Position numbers and translations under genes: made by a program. From CAVWNR01 sp963756525 (GTDB lineage Bacteria > Actinomycetota > Actinomycetes > Mycobacteriales > Jatrophihabitantaceae), in NCBI GenBank assembly GCA_963756525.1, contig CAVWNR010000009.1, forward strand, positions 1,351,507 to 1,415,506: 64,000 bases of DNA, given 5' to 3'. Below are positions 41,267-49,904 of this stretch, in pieces. The notes beneath the pieces were generated by a model that did not search any database, was not told where the DNA came from, and saw nothing but the letters and a program-made list of their open reading frames with translations. The stretch's first letter is position 1, and each line of letters begins with the position of its first letter.

Positions 41267-42352
41267 TCACCTGCTCGAGATGGGGTGTTCTGACGCGGCC
41301 GACTGAGCCTGCTTGCCTTGGCCGAGGAAGAGTTCGCCGTCGGTGTAGTCAACGAGCATGGGGCTGTAGTTGATCAGGGTCCCGGACCCGATCACCCCGA
41401 CCGTGCCGGGCGGAATGAAGTTGCTGCCGACCGTCTGCTCAGGAAGCTGCACCTTTCCGAGCATCGCGGGCCCCATCGTGTAGTGGTTGACGACGACAGG
41501 GCAGTCAAGCCCGGCGTAGGCGGCGCCGGGTCGGCCCACCGGCGCCAACCGGAGCACCTTGACGACGCTCGGCCCAAGGTTTGTGGTACCTGCGCCCGTG
41601 TCGAGCGTCAGCGTGAACTGGGTTGGCCCGAACGACAGGTCAACGGTGGGCCTTACCTCTGTCAGTTGTAGCTGGTGGGGGCGAAGAGGTTCGCTGACTA
41701 CCTTGACGGGCATCGGACTGGCGAACGACGTGCCCTCCGCCAATGACGCAGAGACCGACGGGGTCCCCGAGCCACCCACTACGTCTGATCGAAGGGGAGC
41801 ACTTTGTGGCCCGAGTGTGAGGGTCTGTTGGCGGTAGTCGATTCTGACCGCACCGAAGCTGCTCAACGTGTCCGACCCGAGCACCCCGTCCAGGTTCGGA
41901 AGGACCGGGGACTGCACGGTTCCGACTTCTACGGTCTGCGGAAGCAGTGTCATGTTGCCGACCGACCATCGTGAAACCGCTGCGAAGGAGATCTGCCGCT
42001 TGCAGCTGAATGACGAGACAGTCCGAGGCCCGTCAACGAGGGCGAGGTGAAGCCGCGCCGCAAGGCTCGAGTCCACCAGAGTTGTAGACGCCCAGGTATC
42101 CACCAGAAACGGGAATGGCCCTTCGCCACCGATACAGACGTTGGCGACGATCGCAGCGCGGACGACTCTGATCGGCACAACCGACGGAGGACCGGGCTGC
42201 GGCGCGCAGGATTTCTCGAACACGGGCAGTTGCATGCCTGAGACCACAGGCCGCGCCACAGGCGCTCGAGGCTCACCGCTGTTACACCCAGTGATGAGGG
42301 CGACGACGGTGACGACAACGAGCGCATGTCGAGCCCTCAGTCCCGCACTCAC
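41267..42352 (-). CDS. Retropepsin-like aspartic protease lipoprotein
   Basis: 361 residues. Signal with lipobox LITGC (Cys23), so it is probably a surface lipoprotein. Two retropepsin-like halves: the first has FLVDTWASTTLVDSSLA (85-87 DTW where DTG is expected) with GVLGSDTLSSFG; the second has LTLDTGAGTTNL (251-253 DTG) and IGSGTLINYSPMLVDY. With one of the two active-site loops altered, catalytic activity is uncertain. The substrate is unknown. It is monocistronic inside the island, and its base composition looks less GC-rich than the flanks. Confidence 0.75.
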   Translation of the reverse strand: MSAGLRARHALVVVTVVALITGCNSGEPRAPVARPVVSGMQLPVFEKSCAPQPGPPSVVPIRVVRAAIVANVCIGGEGPFPFLVDTWASTTLVDSSLAARLHLALVDGPRTVSSFSCKRQISFAAVSRWSVGNMTLLPQTVEVGTVQSPVLPNLDGVLGSDTLSSFGAVRIDYRQQTLTLGPQSAPLRSDVVGGSGTPSVSASLAEGTSFASPMPVKVVSEPLRPHQLQLTEVRPTVDLSFGPTQFTLTLDTGAGTTNLGPSVVKVLRLAPVGRPGAAYAGLDCPVVVNHYTMGPAMLGKVQLPEQTVGSNFIPPGTVGVIGSGTLINYSPMLVDYTDGELFLGQGKQAQSAASEHPISSR

Positions 42353-42776
42353 TGCGCGCTCGCCTCCTCCTTCATGGTCCCATCTTGCTCAACCTCGCCG
42401 GAGGCGGCGGGCCCTGTTGCCAGTCCCCCTGCCTCGACGCCGACCGATTCATCTGCGCTTGTCGCCACCGGGTTCTGACTGTCGGCGTTCCGCGCCAGAT
42501 CAGACGGGTCTTGTGCCCGTCCAAGCCCACGTTGATCTCCGAGTCGTCGGTGCATGGCACGCCGCGGTGTCCGTACGGATCTTGCCGCTTGTGCGGACAG
42601 GTCCAATGCGCTTATCTCGGCGCGAGCGGACGAAACTGTTGATCTTCACGAGTGGATCTATGCGCCGCGCAAGAAGTTCCCGGGTCACGGCAAGATCCGG
42701 GCGGAGCCCATATCGGACGATCACCTTGCCGACTTCGGAGGTGGCGCCAATCCGGCGATCTTGCCCGAGAGGGCGG
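42353..42776. other. Gap without recognisable gene
   Basis: 424 bp between the lipoprotein start and the DHFR-like stop. Frames up to 85 codons exist on both strands but none shows a domain or a ribosome site. It would contain the lipoprotein promoter. Possible decayed gene. Confidence 0.4.
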
Positions 42777-43391
42777 CTAGGTCCGATCGGGCACCTGGTC
42801 CTTGACCTCGTCGTAGCCGAGCTCGGTGGGTGCCGGGGTCGGCGAGTAGATCACGCGGATCACGCCGGTCGGAAATGCCTCCGTCGCCGTCATCTTCAGG
42901 TGGTATGGCGCGTCGCCTTCGTCGAACAGCTTGCGGCCCTTACGCGCCGCCACGGGGTGCACTAGCAGGCGCAGCTCATCGAGCAGGCCTGCGGCGAGCA
43001 GCTGTTGCACCACGGAGATCGAACCGGGGATCAGGATGGCTCGGATCCCCGGATCGGCCTTCAGCGATGTGATTGCAGCGAGGAGGTCGCCATTAATCAG
43101 CTCGGAGTTGCGCCAAGAGAACTGCAGCGGCTGGCGTGAGACGACCACCTTGCGCACGTCTCCGAGTTGCTTGGCAAACGGCGCGTCGTCCCCACCCGTC
43201 TCCTCGCGGCCCGGCCACGCCCCGGCGAAGCTGTCGTAGGTCCGGCGCCCGATCAGCAGCACGTCCGCGGTGTCATAGTCCTCGCCGACCGCGCGACCCA
43301 TGTTCTCGTCGTAATAGGGGAAGTGCCACGCGGGGTCGATCTCGGCTACTCCGTCGGCTGAGATGAACAGTGTCGAGATGACCTTTGCCAT
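42777..43391 (-). CDS. Dihydrofolate reductase-like (RibD C-terminal family) protein
   Basis: 204 residues with the DHFR/RibD_C fold: KVISTLFISADGVAEIDPAW, then VLLIGRRTYDSFAGAWPGRE, GSISVVQQLLAAGLLDELRL and the C-terminal strand. Such proteins are stand-alone NADPH-dependent reductases of unknown substrate common in actinobacteria. It is in the island but has no functional link to neighbours. The ATG at 43391 has GAAGGGG upstream. Confidence 0.85.
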   Translation of the reverse strand: MAKVISTLFISADGVAEIDPAWHFPYYDENMGRAVGEDYDTADVLLIGRRTYDSFAGAWPGREETGGDDAPFAKQLGDVRKVVVSRQPLQFSWRNSELINGDLLAAITSLKADPGIRAILIPGSISVVQQLLAAGLLDELRLLVHPVAARKGRKLFDEGDAPYHLKMTATEAFPTGVIRVIYSPTPAPTELGYDEVKDQVPDRT

Positions 43392-43744
43392 CGCGGTGAA
43401 CCCCTTCGAGTGAGCCGGTGGTATCGAGAGGAAGACCGGTGCAGCATCCCGAACTCATCGGCACCCGCGCCGACGGCGAGTTATCACGATGCTTCGATCG
43501 CGGGGCGCGCCGATCACCGCACTCGGTAGTGGGTGAGTTCGATGCGTACCGCCGCCGGGCGGTTGGTCGCTGGACGTGCGATCGACGCCCTGAGCAGGGG
43601 CCTGGGTGACCAGGCAGGTGCCGAGCGGAGGGGCTTGTGTCGCCGCCATTTGTGGGAAGAGTCGCTCGGCAGCGGTTTGGCACCCGCGCGTGCCCGGGCT
43701 GCGATCGGCGTTTGCCTGCGTTGTCTCTGCTTGTCGGATTGCGC
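43392..43744. other. Gap without recognisable gene
   Basis: 353 bp between the reductase promoter and the fructanase stop. No domain, RNA or terminator was recognised. Confidence 0.4.
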
Positions 43745-46282
43745 CTAGGGCCAGATCGATTTCATGTGCCAGCCGATGCCGGCGATGAGGGTTGCGGTGC
43801 CGCCGTTGGCGAAGAGGCTGACGCCGTTGCTGGTCGGGTCGGGGAAAATCTGGTCGGTGAGCACGACTTGGCCTTGGTCGGTAAAGACTTCGACGGAGGA
43901 GGTGTCGACGAGGACGTGGAGCCGCACGAGGCCGTGGTTAAGCGGTAGCGGGGCGCGCTGCACGGAGGCGAATGTCGGGTCGAAGCTGACGTCGCCGGAC
44001 TTTGTGCGGTCGATGTAGACCTGGTTGGTGCTGGTGTCGTAGCCGATCTGGGTGAGTTGGCCGTTGCCGGTGTGCACGTTGACGCCGAACTGCTTCGCGG
44101 TGCCGGCGGCGAAGACGCCGTCGAGGTCGAGGGTGGGTCCGTTGATGCCGGCTGGTGTTGTGCCGGTGATGCGTTTGAAGGCGCCGAGCACGGGCAGGCC
44201 GGTGTGCAGCTCGTTCAGTTGTGGCACCGGTTGTTGCGTGAGTTGGATTTTGCCGGCGATGATGCGCAACGCGAGCTGGCGCGGGACGCTGTCGGCGCTG
44301 CGCCACGGTGAAGTCGGGATGTTGCCGGCGTAGTTCCAGTTGTTCATCCAGCCGATGAGGATCTGCTGGCCGTCGGGTAGGTCGTTGAACGAGGTTGCGG
44401 CGTAGAAGTCCGCGCCGTAATCGACCCAGTGTGCGCGTTGCACGCTGGACAGTGCGGGTGCGTTGGCAAACATGAACTGGTCGGCGAGGATATGCCCCCA
44501 ACCGCCGGTGTTGGCGTCGACGATTTGGATCTGTGCCTGCTTGCCGAGGTAGGCGGCGAGGTCGAAGGAGTGCCAGTCCAAGGCCTCGGAGTTCGAGCCG
44601 GTCGCCGACTCCACAACCTTGCCGTTCACCAGCAGGTTGACGGCTGTGCCCGTTTGGTAGGGGTGCGCGGCCTCGGCTGAGAACACGATCTCGTCGACCA
44701 TGATGTGGCCCCAGCCGGTCGATCCGTCGTTGTCGTCGACGACTTGGATGGTGGCTTGCTGGCCCTTGTATTGGGTCACATTCCAGGAGACCCAGTCCAT
44801 GTTCCCGCTGTTATTACCGGTGGTGGTGGCGACGACCCGACCATTGACGACAAGGTTGATCGCTGTCGGGTTGGGTTGGCTCATCGGGTGATCGCCGCCC
44901 GCGACCAGGAAGTCGATGTAGTTACTGTTGATCGTGAACTGCGGTGAGGTGATGGTGCCCTCGGCCGGGTCGCAGGTTGCGACGCAGGTATCGAGGACTC
45001 GTGCGCCGATCTGTCCGGGAAGGCTCTCGGTTGTCGGTCCGGCGTTCGCGAAGGTGCCGCTGGCGGTCCATCCGGTACCCCAGGTGCTGCCCTCGAAGTC
45101 ATCGAAGACAGTGCCCTGTGGCACCGTGCCATAAGGCACGCCGCCGGGTATGTAGGGGTGGTTACCGCCGCCGACGAGGAAGTTGAGGTAGCGCTGGGTG
45201 ACCGTGAACGGTGGCGAGGTGAGGGTTCCGGTGGAGGCGTCGCCGCCGTTGAAGCTGTCGACGAACCCGGTTCCGATGACCCCGCTCACCGGCGACTGGC
45301 CAGGCAGCGGACCGGTCGCCGGCGCGGCGCCGAACGCGGTGCCGGTCGTCGTCCACGGGGCGTAGGTGCCGTTGTCGAAGCCGGCGTAGGTGGTGCCGGG
45401 CGGGGGCGTGTAGGCGCCGGAGTCATCGGAGGTGAAGGTTTTGCCGTCGAAGGACCCGACGAAGTACTGATCCCCGGAACCGCCGGCGATCGCGCCTGGG
45501 TTGAGCCCGACGACCAGCACCCATTTCTGGTTGGCGGGGTTACCGTCGACGTCGAGCGGGAACAGGTTGGGGCACTCCCAGACTCCTCCGGTCGCGCCGG
45601 CCGGGCCGAAATCGCTCTGATGGGTCCAGTTCTTCAGGTCGGTGGAGGTGTAGACCGACACCTTGTGCTGGTCGGACAGTGCGAGCGCCATTACCCAGTC
45701 GTGGCCGGGCGCGTACCAGAACACCTTCGGGTCCCGGAAGTTCTGCGAGTTGATGTTCAACACCGGGTTGCCGGCGTACTTGGTCCAGGTCAGGCCGCCG
45801 TCGGTGCTGTAGGCCAGCGCCTGCTCCTGGATCCCGGTCGCCTTCTGCGCGCTGGTGTAGATCGCCACCAGCGGCGGGTTCGCTTCGGTGCCCAGTCCAC
45901 TGCTGTTGGTCCTGTCAAACACCACCGACCCGCTGAAGATGTACTCGTTCGCGTCCTGCGGGATGGCCAGCGGCAGCTCCTTCCAGTGCACGAGATCCGG
46001 GCTCACCGCATGACCCCAGGAGATGTTGCCCCACTGCGTGCCCGACGGGTTGTACTGGTAGAACAGGTGGTACTGGCCCTTGTAATAGATCGGGCCGTTC
46101 GGGTCGTTCATCCAGTTCTGCGCGGGCGTGTAGTGGAACTGCGGGCGGTACGGCTCGTGATACAGCGTCGGCGTCTGCGCGCTCACCGCGGGCGCAGCCG
46201 TCACGCCGAGCGCGAGCACCGCCGCGGCAAGCAGGGCCAGCCGCCGCCAGCAGGTCCTTCGGCCAGCACGCACTCGAATCAT
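43745..46282 (-). CDS. Secreted GH32 fructanase (levanase/inulinase type) with nested inserted domains
   Basis: 845 residues. Signal peptide 1-35 (ends APAVSA). The GH32 propeller has nucleophile Asp60 in WMNDPNGP, Asp184 in FRDPKVFW and acid/base Glu236 in WECPNLF. At about 302-616 an insertion of about 315 residues interrupts the propeller, which resumes at HWVDYGADFYAATSFND; a GH32 C-terminal beta-sandwich ends the protein. The insert seems built of one beta-sandwich module split by a second, related one. It should release fructose from levan, inulin or sucrose outside the cell. ATG at 46282 has GAGGAGGGG 5 nt upstream. Confidence 0.93.
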   Translation of the reverse strand: MIRVRAGRRTCWRRLALLAAAVLALGVTAAPAVSAQTPTLYHEPYRPQFHYTPAQNWMNDPNGPIYYKGQYHLFYQYNPSGTQWGNISWGHAVSPDLVHWKELPLAIPQDANEYIFSGSVVFDRTNSSGLGTEANPPLVAIYTSAQKATGIQEQALAYSTDGGLTWTKYAGNPVLNINSQNFRDPKVFWYAPGHDWVMALALSDQHKVSVYTSTDLKNWTHQSDFGPAGATGGVWECPNLFPLDVDGNPANQKWVLVVGLNPGAIAGGSGDQYFVGSFDGKTFTSDDSGAYTPPPGTTYAGFDNGTYAPWTTTGTAFGAAPATGPLPGQSPVSGVIGTGFVDSFNGGDASTGTLTSPPFTVTQRYLNFLVGGGNHPYIPGGVPYGTVPQGTVFDDFEGSTWGTGWTASGTFANAGPTTESLPGQIGARVLDTCVATCDPAEGTITSPQFTINSNYIDFLVAGGDHPMSQPNPTAINLVVNGRVVATTTGNNSGNMDWVSWNVTQYKGQQATIQVVDDNDGSTGWGHIMVDEIVFSAEAAHPYQTGTAVNLLVNGKVVESATGSNSEALDWHSFDLAAYLGKQAQIQIVDANTGGWGHILADQFMFANAPALSSVQRAHWVDYGADFYAATSFNDLPDGQQILIGWMNNWNYAGNIPTSPWRSADSVPRQLALRIIAGKIQLTQQPVPQLNELHTGLPVLGAFKRITGTTPAGINGPTLDLDGVFAAGTAKQFGVNVHTGNGQLTQIGYDTSTNQVYIDRTKSGDVSFDPTFASVQRAPLPLNHGLVRLHVLVDTSSVEVFTDQGQVVLTDQIFPDPTSNGVSLFANGGTATLIAGIGWHMKSIWP

Positions 46283-46563
46283 CAGAACCCCTCCTCTTGC
46301 TCGTATCAAAGAACCGGCACCGCGGTTTCGTCAAGCGCTCTGGGTCATCTGTCTTCGCGTTTACTATCCGGGCTCGATAGCCGCTAGATCTCGTGAGCGG
46401 TCGGCGGGTAGCGGCTGCCCTTCGCGCCGACCCGCGCAAGATCAAAAACAACGTTCTCTTCGGTCACATCGTGGGCCGCGGTTTTGTTCGGCGCGGAGCC
46501 GTTACAACGCTGTCTGGGCGGCTGCCAGCGACGAAGTTCGCGGGGTCTGCTCGCGGCAGCCGG
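46283..46563. promoter_or_regulatory. Fructanase promoter region with two LacI-operator-like motifs
   Basis: Contains ACAACGTTCTCT (46448-46459) and ACAACGCTGTCT (46504-46515), each 10/12 to the motif ATAACGTTGTCT found at the lacI/transporter promoters. This suggests that the fructanase belongs to the same LacI regulon. Confidence 0.45.
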
Positions 46564-47364
46564 TCAGTGCGGGTGCGCGGCGGGGAGTTGGTCGTCGGGT
46601 TGGGGTTGGAGTGTCGCGGCGCCGGTCATGATGGCGACGGCTTCGGCGGCGGTGTGGGTTTTCGGGGTGATGACGCCGACGCCGCGGCCGAGGCGTTGGA
46701 TGTGGACGCGGTCGGCGACTTCGAAGACGTTGGGCATGTTGTGGCTGATCAGGATGATGCCCAGGCCCCGGTCGCGCAGGTCGCGGACGAGTCCGAGGAC
46801 TTGGCCGGTTTCGCGGACGCCGAGCGCGGCGGTGGGTTCATCGAGGATGGCGACTTTGCTGCCGAACGCGGCGGCTCGGGCCACAGCGACGGCTTGCCGT
46901 TGACCGCCGGAGAGGGTTTCCACGGCTTGGCTGATGTTTTGCAGCGTGCTGATGCCGAGGTCGTTGATGTGTTGTCTGGCTTGTCGTTTCATGCCGCCGG
47001 TGTCGAGCATCCGGAACACCGAGCCGAGTATGCCGCGGCGGCGTTGTTCGCGGGCCAGGTAGAGGTTGCTGGCGATGTCGAGGGCGGGGGCGACGGCGAG
47101 GGTTTGGTAGACGGTTTCGATGCCGGCTTCGCGGGCTTCTTGGGTGCTTTTGAAGCTGACCTCGCGGCCGGCGACGCGCATGCTGCCGGCGTCGGGTGTC
47201 ATCGCCCCGGACAGGCATTTGATCAGAGTGGACTTGCCGGCGCCGTTGTCGCCGATGATGGCCAGCACTTCCCCTGGGTAGAGGGTGAGGTCGACGCCGG
47301 CCAGGCCGACGACGTGCCCGAACGTTTTGATCAGCCCGTTGGCCTCAAGCACGGGTTCGGTCAT
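46564..47364 (-). CDS. Sugar ABC transporter ATP-binding protein (FrcA type)
   Basis: 266-residue single-NBD ATPase of the CUT2 family (RbsA/FrcA like): Walker A GDNGAGKSTLIKC, signature LSGGQRQAVAVARA, Walker B VAILDEPTAALG and H-loop LISHNM. One NBD and not the duplicated 500-residue RbsA form is typical of FrcA-type fructose importers. ATG at 47364 overlaps the permease stop (ATGA). The fructanase gene follows on the same strand after 281 bp. Confidence 0.93.
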   Translation of the reverse strand: MTEPVLEANGLIKTFGHVVGLAGVDLTLYPGEVLAIIGDNGAGKSTLIKCLSGAMTPDAGSMRVAGREVSFKSTQEAREAGIETVYQTLAVAPALDIASNLYLAREQRRRGILGSVFRMLDTGGMKRQARQHINDLGISTLQNISQAVETLSGGQRQAVAVARAAAFGSKVAILDEPTAALGVRETGQVLGLVRDLRDRGLGIILISHNMPNVFEVADRVHIQRLGRGVGVITPKTHTAAEAVAIMTGAATLQPQPDDQLPAAHPH

Positions 47365-48392
47365 GATTTCACGCTCCGGATCCACTGGTCGGCGGCGACG
47401 GCGGCGATGACGAGCATGCCGACGGAGAGCACTTGGTAGTTGGGGTTCACCCCGGCCAGGGCGAGGCCGTTCTCGAAGACTTGCACGATCAGCGCGCCGA
47501 TCAGTGATCCGACCACCGCGCCGCGGCCGCCGAACAGGCTGGTGCCGCCGATCACGACGGCGGTGATGCTCTCCAGGTTAGCGTTCAGGCCGCTGTTGGG
47601 GTCGGCGCCGCTGACCCGCCCGACCAGGATCCAGGCGGCGACGGCGATCACCGCGCCGGCGACGACGTAGGCGCTGAGCAGCACCCGGTTGGTGCGGATG
47701 CCGGCCAGGCGGGCGGCCTCTGGGTCGTTGCCGGTGGCGTAGAGGTGTTTTCCCCACGCGGTTTGGCGTAGGGCGTAGGCGAAGCCGGCATAGAGCACCA
47801 GCATAAGGATCACGCCGGTGGTCAGGTGGAAGCTGCCGATGGAGATCGTTTTTCCGGTCCAGGTGAGCAGCGTGTTCGGGTTCAGCGAGATGGTCTGTCC
47901 CTGGGCGTAGATCAGGCTCAGCGCGGTGAAGATGCTCAGCGTGCCGAGGGTGACGATGAATGGAGGTAGCTTGATCCGGGTCACTAACAGCCCGTTCACG
48001 GTGCCCGCGGCGACCGCGACCAGCGCGCCGATGATCAACGCGACGATGTCGGGCAGGCCGTTGCTGGTGACGAGCTTGGCCATCACCAGGCTGGCCAGCA
48101 CCATGGCCGCGCCGATGGACAGGTCGATGCCGGCGGTGAGGATGATCAGGGTCTGGCCGACGGCCAGCGAACCCACCACCGCGGCCTGCTGCAGCACGAT
48201 GGACAGGTTCTCCGCTTTGAAGAACCGGTTGCTGATCAGCCCGAAGGCGATGCACGCGAGGATCAACACCAGCAGCGGGCTCAGCGCCGGCAGACGGTGC
48301 AGGATCTCGTGAACACGCCGCCCGAGGGTGTGTTTGGGTTGCAGGAGGTCCTCGGCCGGGCCGGGTTCCTCGAGTACCTGGGTCGTGGTCAT
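47361..48392 (-). CDS. Sugar ABC transporter permease (CUT2 family)
   Basis: 343 residues, about 8-10 helices, with the RbsC-like blocks AAVVGSLAVGQTLIILTAGI, DLSIGAAMVL, GLLVTRIKLPPFIVTLGTL and TAVVIGGTSLFGGRGAVVGS. It forms the membrane channel for a monosaccharide, here probably fructose. ATG at 48392 has GGAAGG upstream; an open frame further upstream runs through a stem-loop and is rejected. The spacer to the binding protein carries that stem-loop. Confidence 0.93.
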   Translation of the reverse strand: MTTTQVLEEPGPAEDLLQPKHTLGRRVHEILHRLPALSPLLVLILACIAFGLISNRFFKAENLSIVLQQAAVVGSLAVGQTLIILTAGIDLSIGAAMVLASLVMAKLVTSNGLPDIVALIIGALVAVAAGTVNGLLVTRIKLPPFIVTLGTLSIFTALSLIYAQGQTISLNPNTLLTWTGKTISIGSFHLTTGVILMLVLYAGFAYALRQTAWGKHLYATGNDPEAARLAGIRTNRVLLSAYVVAGAVIAVAAWILVGRVSGADPNSGLNANLESITAVVIGGTSLFGGRGAVVGSLIGALIVQVFENGLALAGVNPNYQVLSVGMLVIAAVAADQWIRSVKS

Positions 48393-48532
48393 CTGTGGTG
48401 CCTTCCAAGAGATGCTGCTGCGGCGAACGGTGCTGAAGCGCGAGGAGGCGGGTGACGCGCGACGGTGTGGCGGGCTGTCGCTCGTCGTGCCGACGTCGGG
48501 GCGGTGGTGGTGGGTGCCAGCGTTACCGCTGA

Positions 48533-48571
48533 GTCGCCGGCGCGTGGCGGGTTCGCGCACGCGCCGGCGAC
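48533..48571 (-). terminator. Stem-loop between binding-protein and permease genes
   Basis: Perfect 14-bp inverted repeat (GTCGCCGGCGCGTG, 11-nt loop, complement), 20 bp after the binding-protein stop. It could attenuate transcription or protect the upstream mRNA, giving more binding protein than permease, as in malE-malF. Confidence 0.7.
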
Positions 48572-48590
48572 CGTCAGCCGGCCGGGCCGG

Positions 48591-49757
48591 CTAGCTGCCC
48601 CAGCAGGCCGACTCGGCCTGGGCGGGGGTTTCGCTGGTGACGCCGGCGACCGGGTTCTGCGTGACCAGCGCGGTGCCGGTGTTGTAGAAGCTCAGCCCGT
48701 TCGACGTGGTCGGCTTGGCGCCGCCGCGGGCCAGGGCCGCGATCGCGGAGACGCCGAGGCTGGCCATCTTGCCCGGGTATTGCGCGGAGTCGGCCGCCGC
48801 GAACGTGCCGGCCGCGACCTGCTTGATGTACTGGCAGCTGCCGTCGATGGTCACCAGCAGCACGTTCGTCTTGCCGGCGGCCTGCAGGGCCTGGTAGGCG
48901 CCTTCCGCGGCCGGCTCGTTGATCGTGTACACCACGTTGATGTCGCCGTTGGCGGACAGGCAGTTCTCCATCGCCGTCTTGCCGCCGGTGATCGCGCCCT
49001 GGGTGGGCTGGTGGCAGGCGATCTGGTAGTCGCCGCCCTGACCGCCGGTGTACTTGCCGGACTTGGCTTCCTGACCGTTCTGCGTCTTGCTGCCCGGGTC
49101 GATGCCCATTCCTTCCAGGAATCCGTGGTCCCGGTCGATGTCAACCGAGACGACCTGGTTGTTGAACAGGTCGAGCATCGCGATCACCGCCTTCTTGCCG
49201 GCCAGTTTGCCCGCGGCGTACTGGCCGATCAGCTTGCCGGCCTGCTCGTTGTCGGTGGCGTAGGTGATGTCCGCGACGCTGGGCGGATTGGGCGCGGTGT
49301 CCAACGCGATCACATAAATGCCCGCCTGCTTGGCCTTGTTCAACTCGGGATTGACCGCATCGCCGTTGGTGGTGATCAGGATGCCCTTGTCGCCGCGGGA
49401 CATCGCGTTGTCGATCGCGCTGATCTGACTCTGCGTGTCACCGTCCTGGGCGCCGGCAGCCACCGTCAAGCTGACGTTGTCCTTGGCGGCCTCCGCCTTC
49501 GCGTCCTTCTCCATGCTCACGAAGTACGGGTTGCTGAGCGTCTTGAGGATCAGCGACACGCCCACCTTCTTGCCCGACCCGCCGCCGCCGGCCGCGCTGC
49601 CGCCACTGGCCGCGCTGCTGCTCGACGAGCCCGATGAGCCCGATGAGCACGCGGCGAGCGTCACCGCGGCCGCGGTCAAGGCGGCCGCCCCCATGATCAG
49701 CCGGCCGCGCCGCATGCCGCCGGCCGGCGCCGCCGCACGGCGTACTGGAAGTTCCAT
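48591..49757 (-). CDS. Sugar-binding lipoprotein of ABC transporter (CUT2 family)
   Basis: 388 residues. Lipobox LAAC around residue 37, a Ser/Gly-rich linker, then a type-1 periplasmic-binding fold (GVSLILKTLSNPYFVSMEKD, ILITTNGDAVNPELNKAKQA, VVYTINEPAAEGAYQAL). It resembles FrcB/RbsB-type fructose or ribose binding proteins. It is the first gene of the import operon, divergent from lacI. An operator-like site (49787-49807) lies about 30 bp upstream of its ATG. Confidence 0.92.
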   Translation of the reverse strand: MELPVRRAAAPAGGMRRGRLIMGAAALTAAAVTLAACSSGSSGSSSSSAASGGSAAGGGGSGKKVGVSLILKTLSNPYFVSMEKDAKAEAAKDNVSLTVAAGAQDGDTQSQISAIDNAMSRGDKGILITTNGDAVNPELNKAKQAGIYVIALDTAPNPPSVADITYATDNEQAGKLIGQYAAGKLAGKKAVIAMLDLFNNQVVSVDIDRDHGFLEGMGIDPGSKTQNGQEAKSGKYTGGQGGDYQIACHQPTQGAITGGKTAMENCLSANGDINVVYTINEPAAEGAYQALQAAGKTNVLLVTIDGSCQYIKQVAAGTFAAADSAQYPGKMASLGVSAIAALARGGAKPTTSNGLSFYNTGTALVTQNPVAGVTSETPAQAESACWGS

Positions 49758-49786
49758 CTGCAGATCCTCTCGGAAGAATGCCCCTG

Positions 49787-49807
49787 GTGGGATAACGTTG
49801 TCTCAAC
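49787..49807. promoter_or_regulatory. LacI operator O1 (transporter promoter)
   Basis: 21-bp site with core ATAACGTTGTCT, related to O2 at 18 of 21 positions. The centre AACGTT is the typical near-palindromic LacI core. On the minus strand TATGTT lies just upstream, so the site covers the transcription start of the transporter operon. Confidence 0.7.
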
Positions 49808-49883
49808 ATAGGCTGCACGCTGGCCGTCGTCAACCCCCATAAGTTAGGCTGATTTGACGGACTCCGTGACTGAGCTCACAAAG

Positions 49884-49904
49884 GTGGTATAACGGTGTCT
49901 CAGC
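49884..49904. promoter_or_regulatory. LacI operator O2 (overlaps lacI start)
   Basis: Direct-repeat partner of O1 with core ATAACGGTGTCT. It spans the lacI GTG start codon (49895-49897), indicating autorepression. Spacing O1 to O2 is 97 bp centre to centre. Confidence 0.7.

Noticed and set aside
40816..41352. 178-codon minus-strand frame at the left end of the island
   Set aside because: It overlaps the well-supported lipoprotein gene, has no ribosome site and no recognisable domain.
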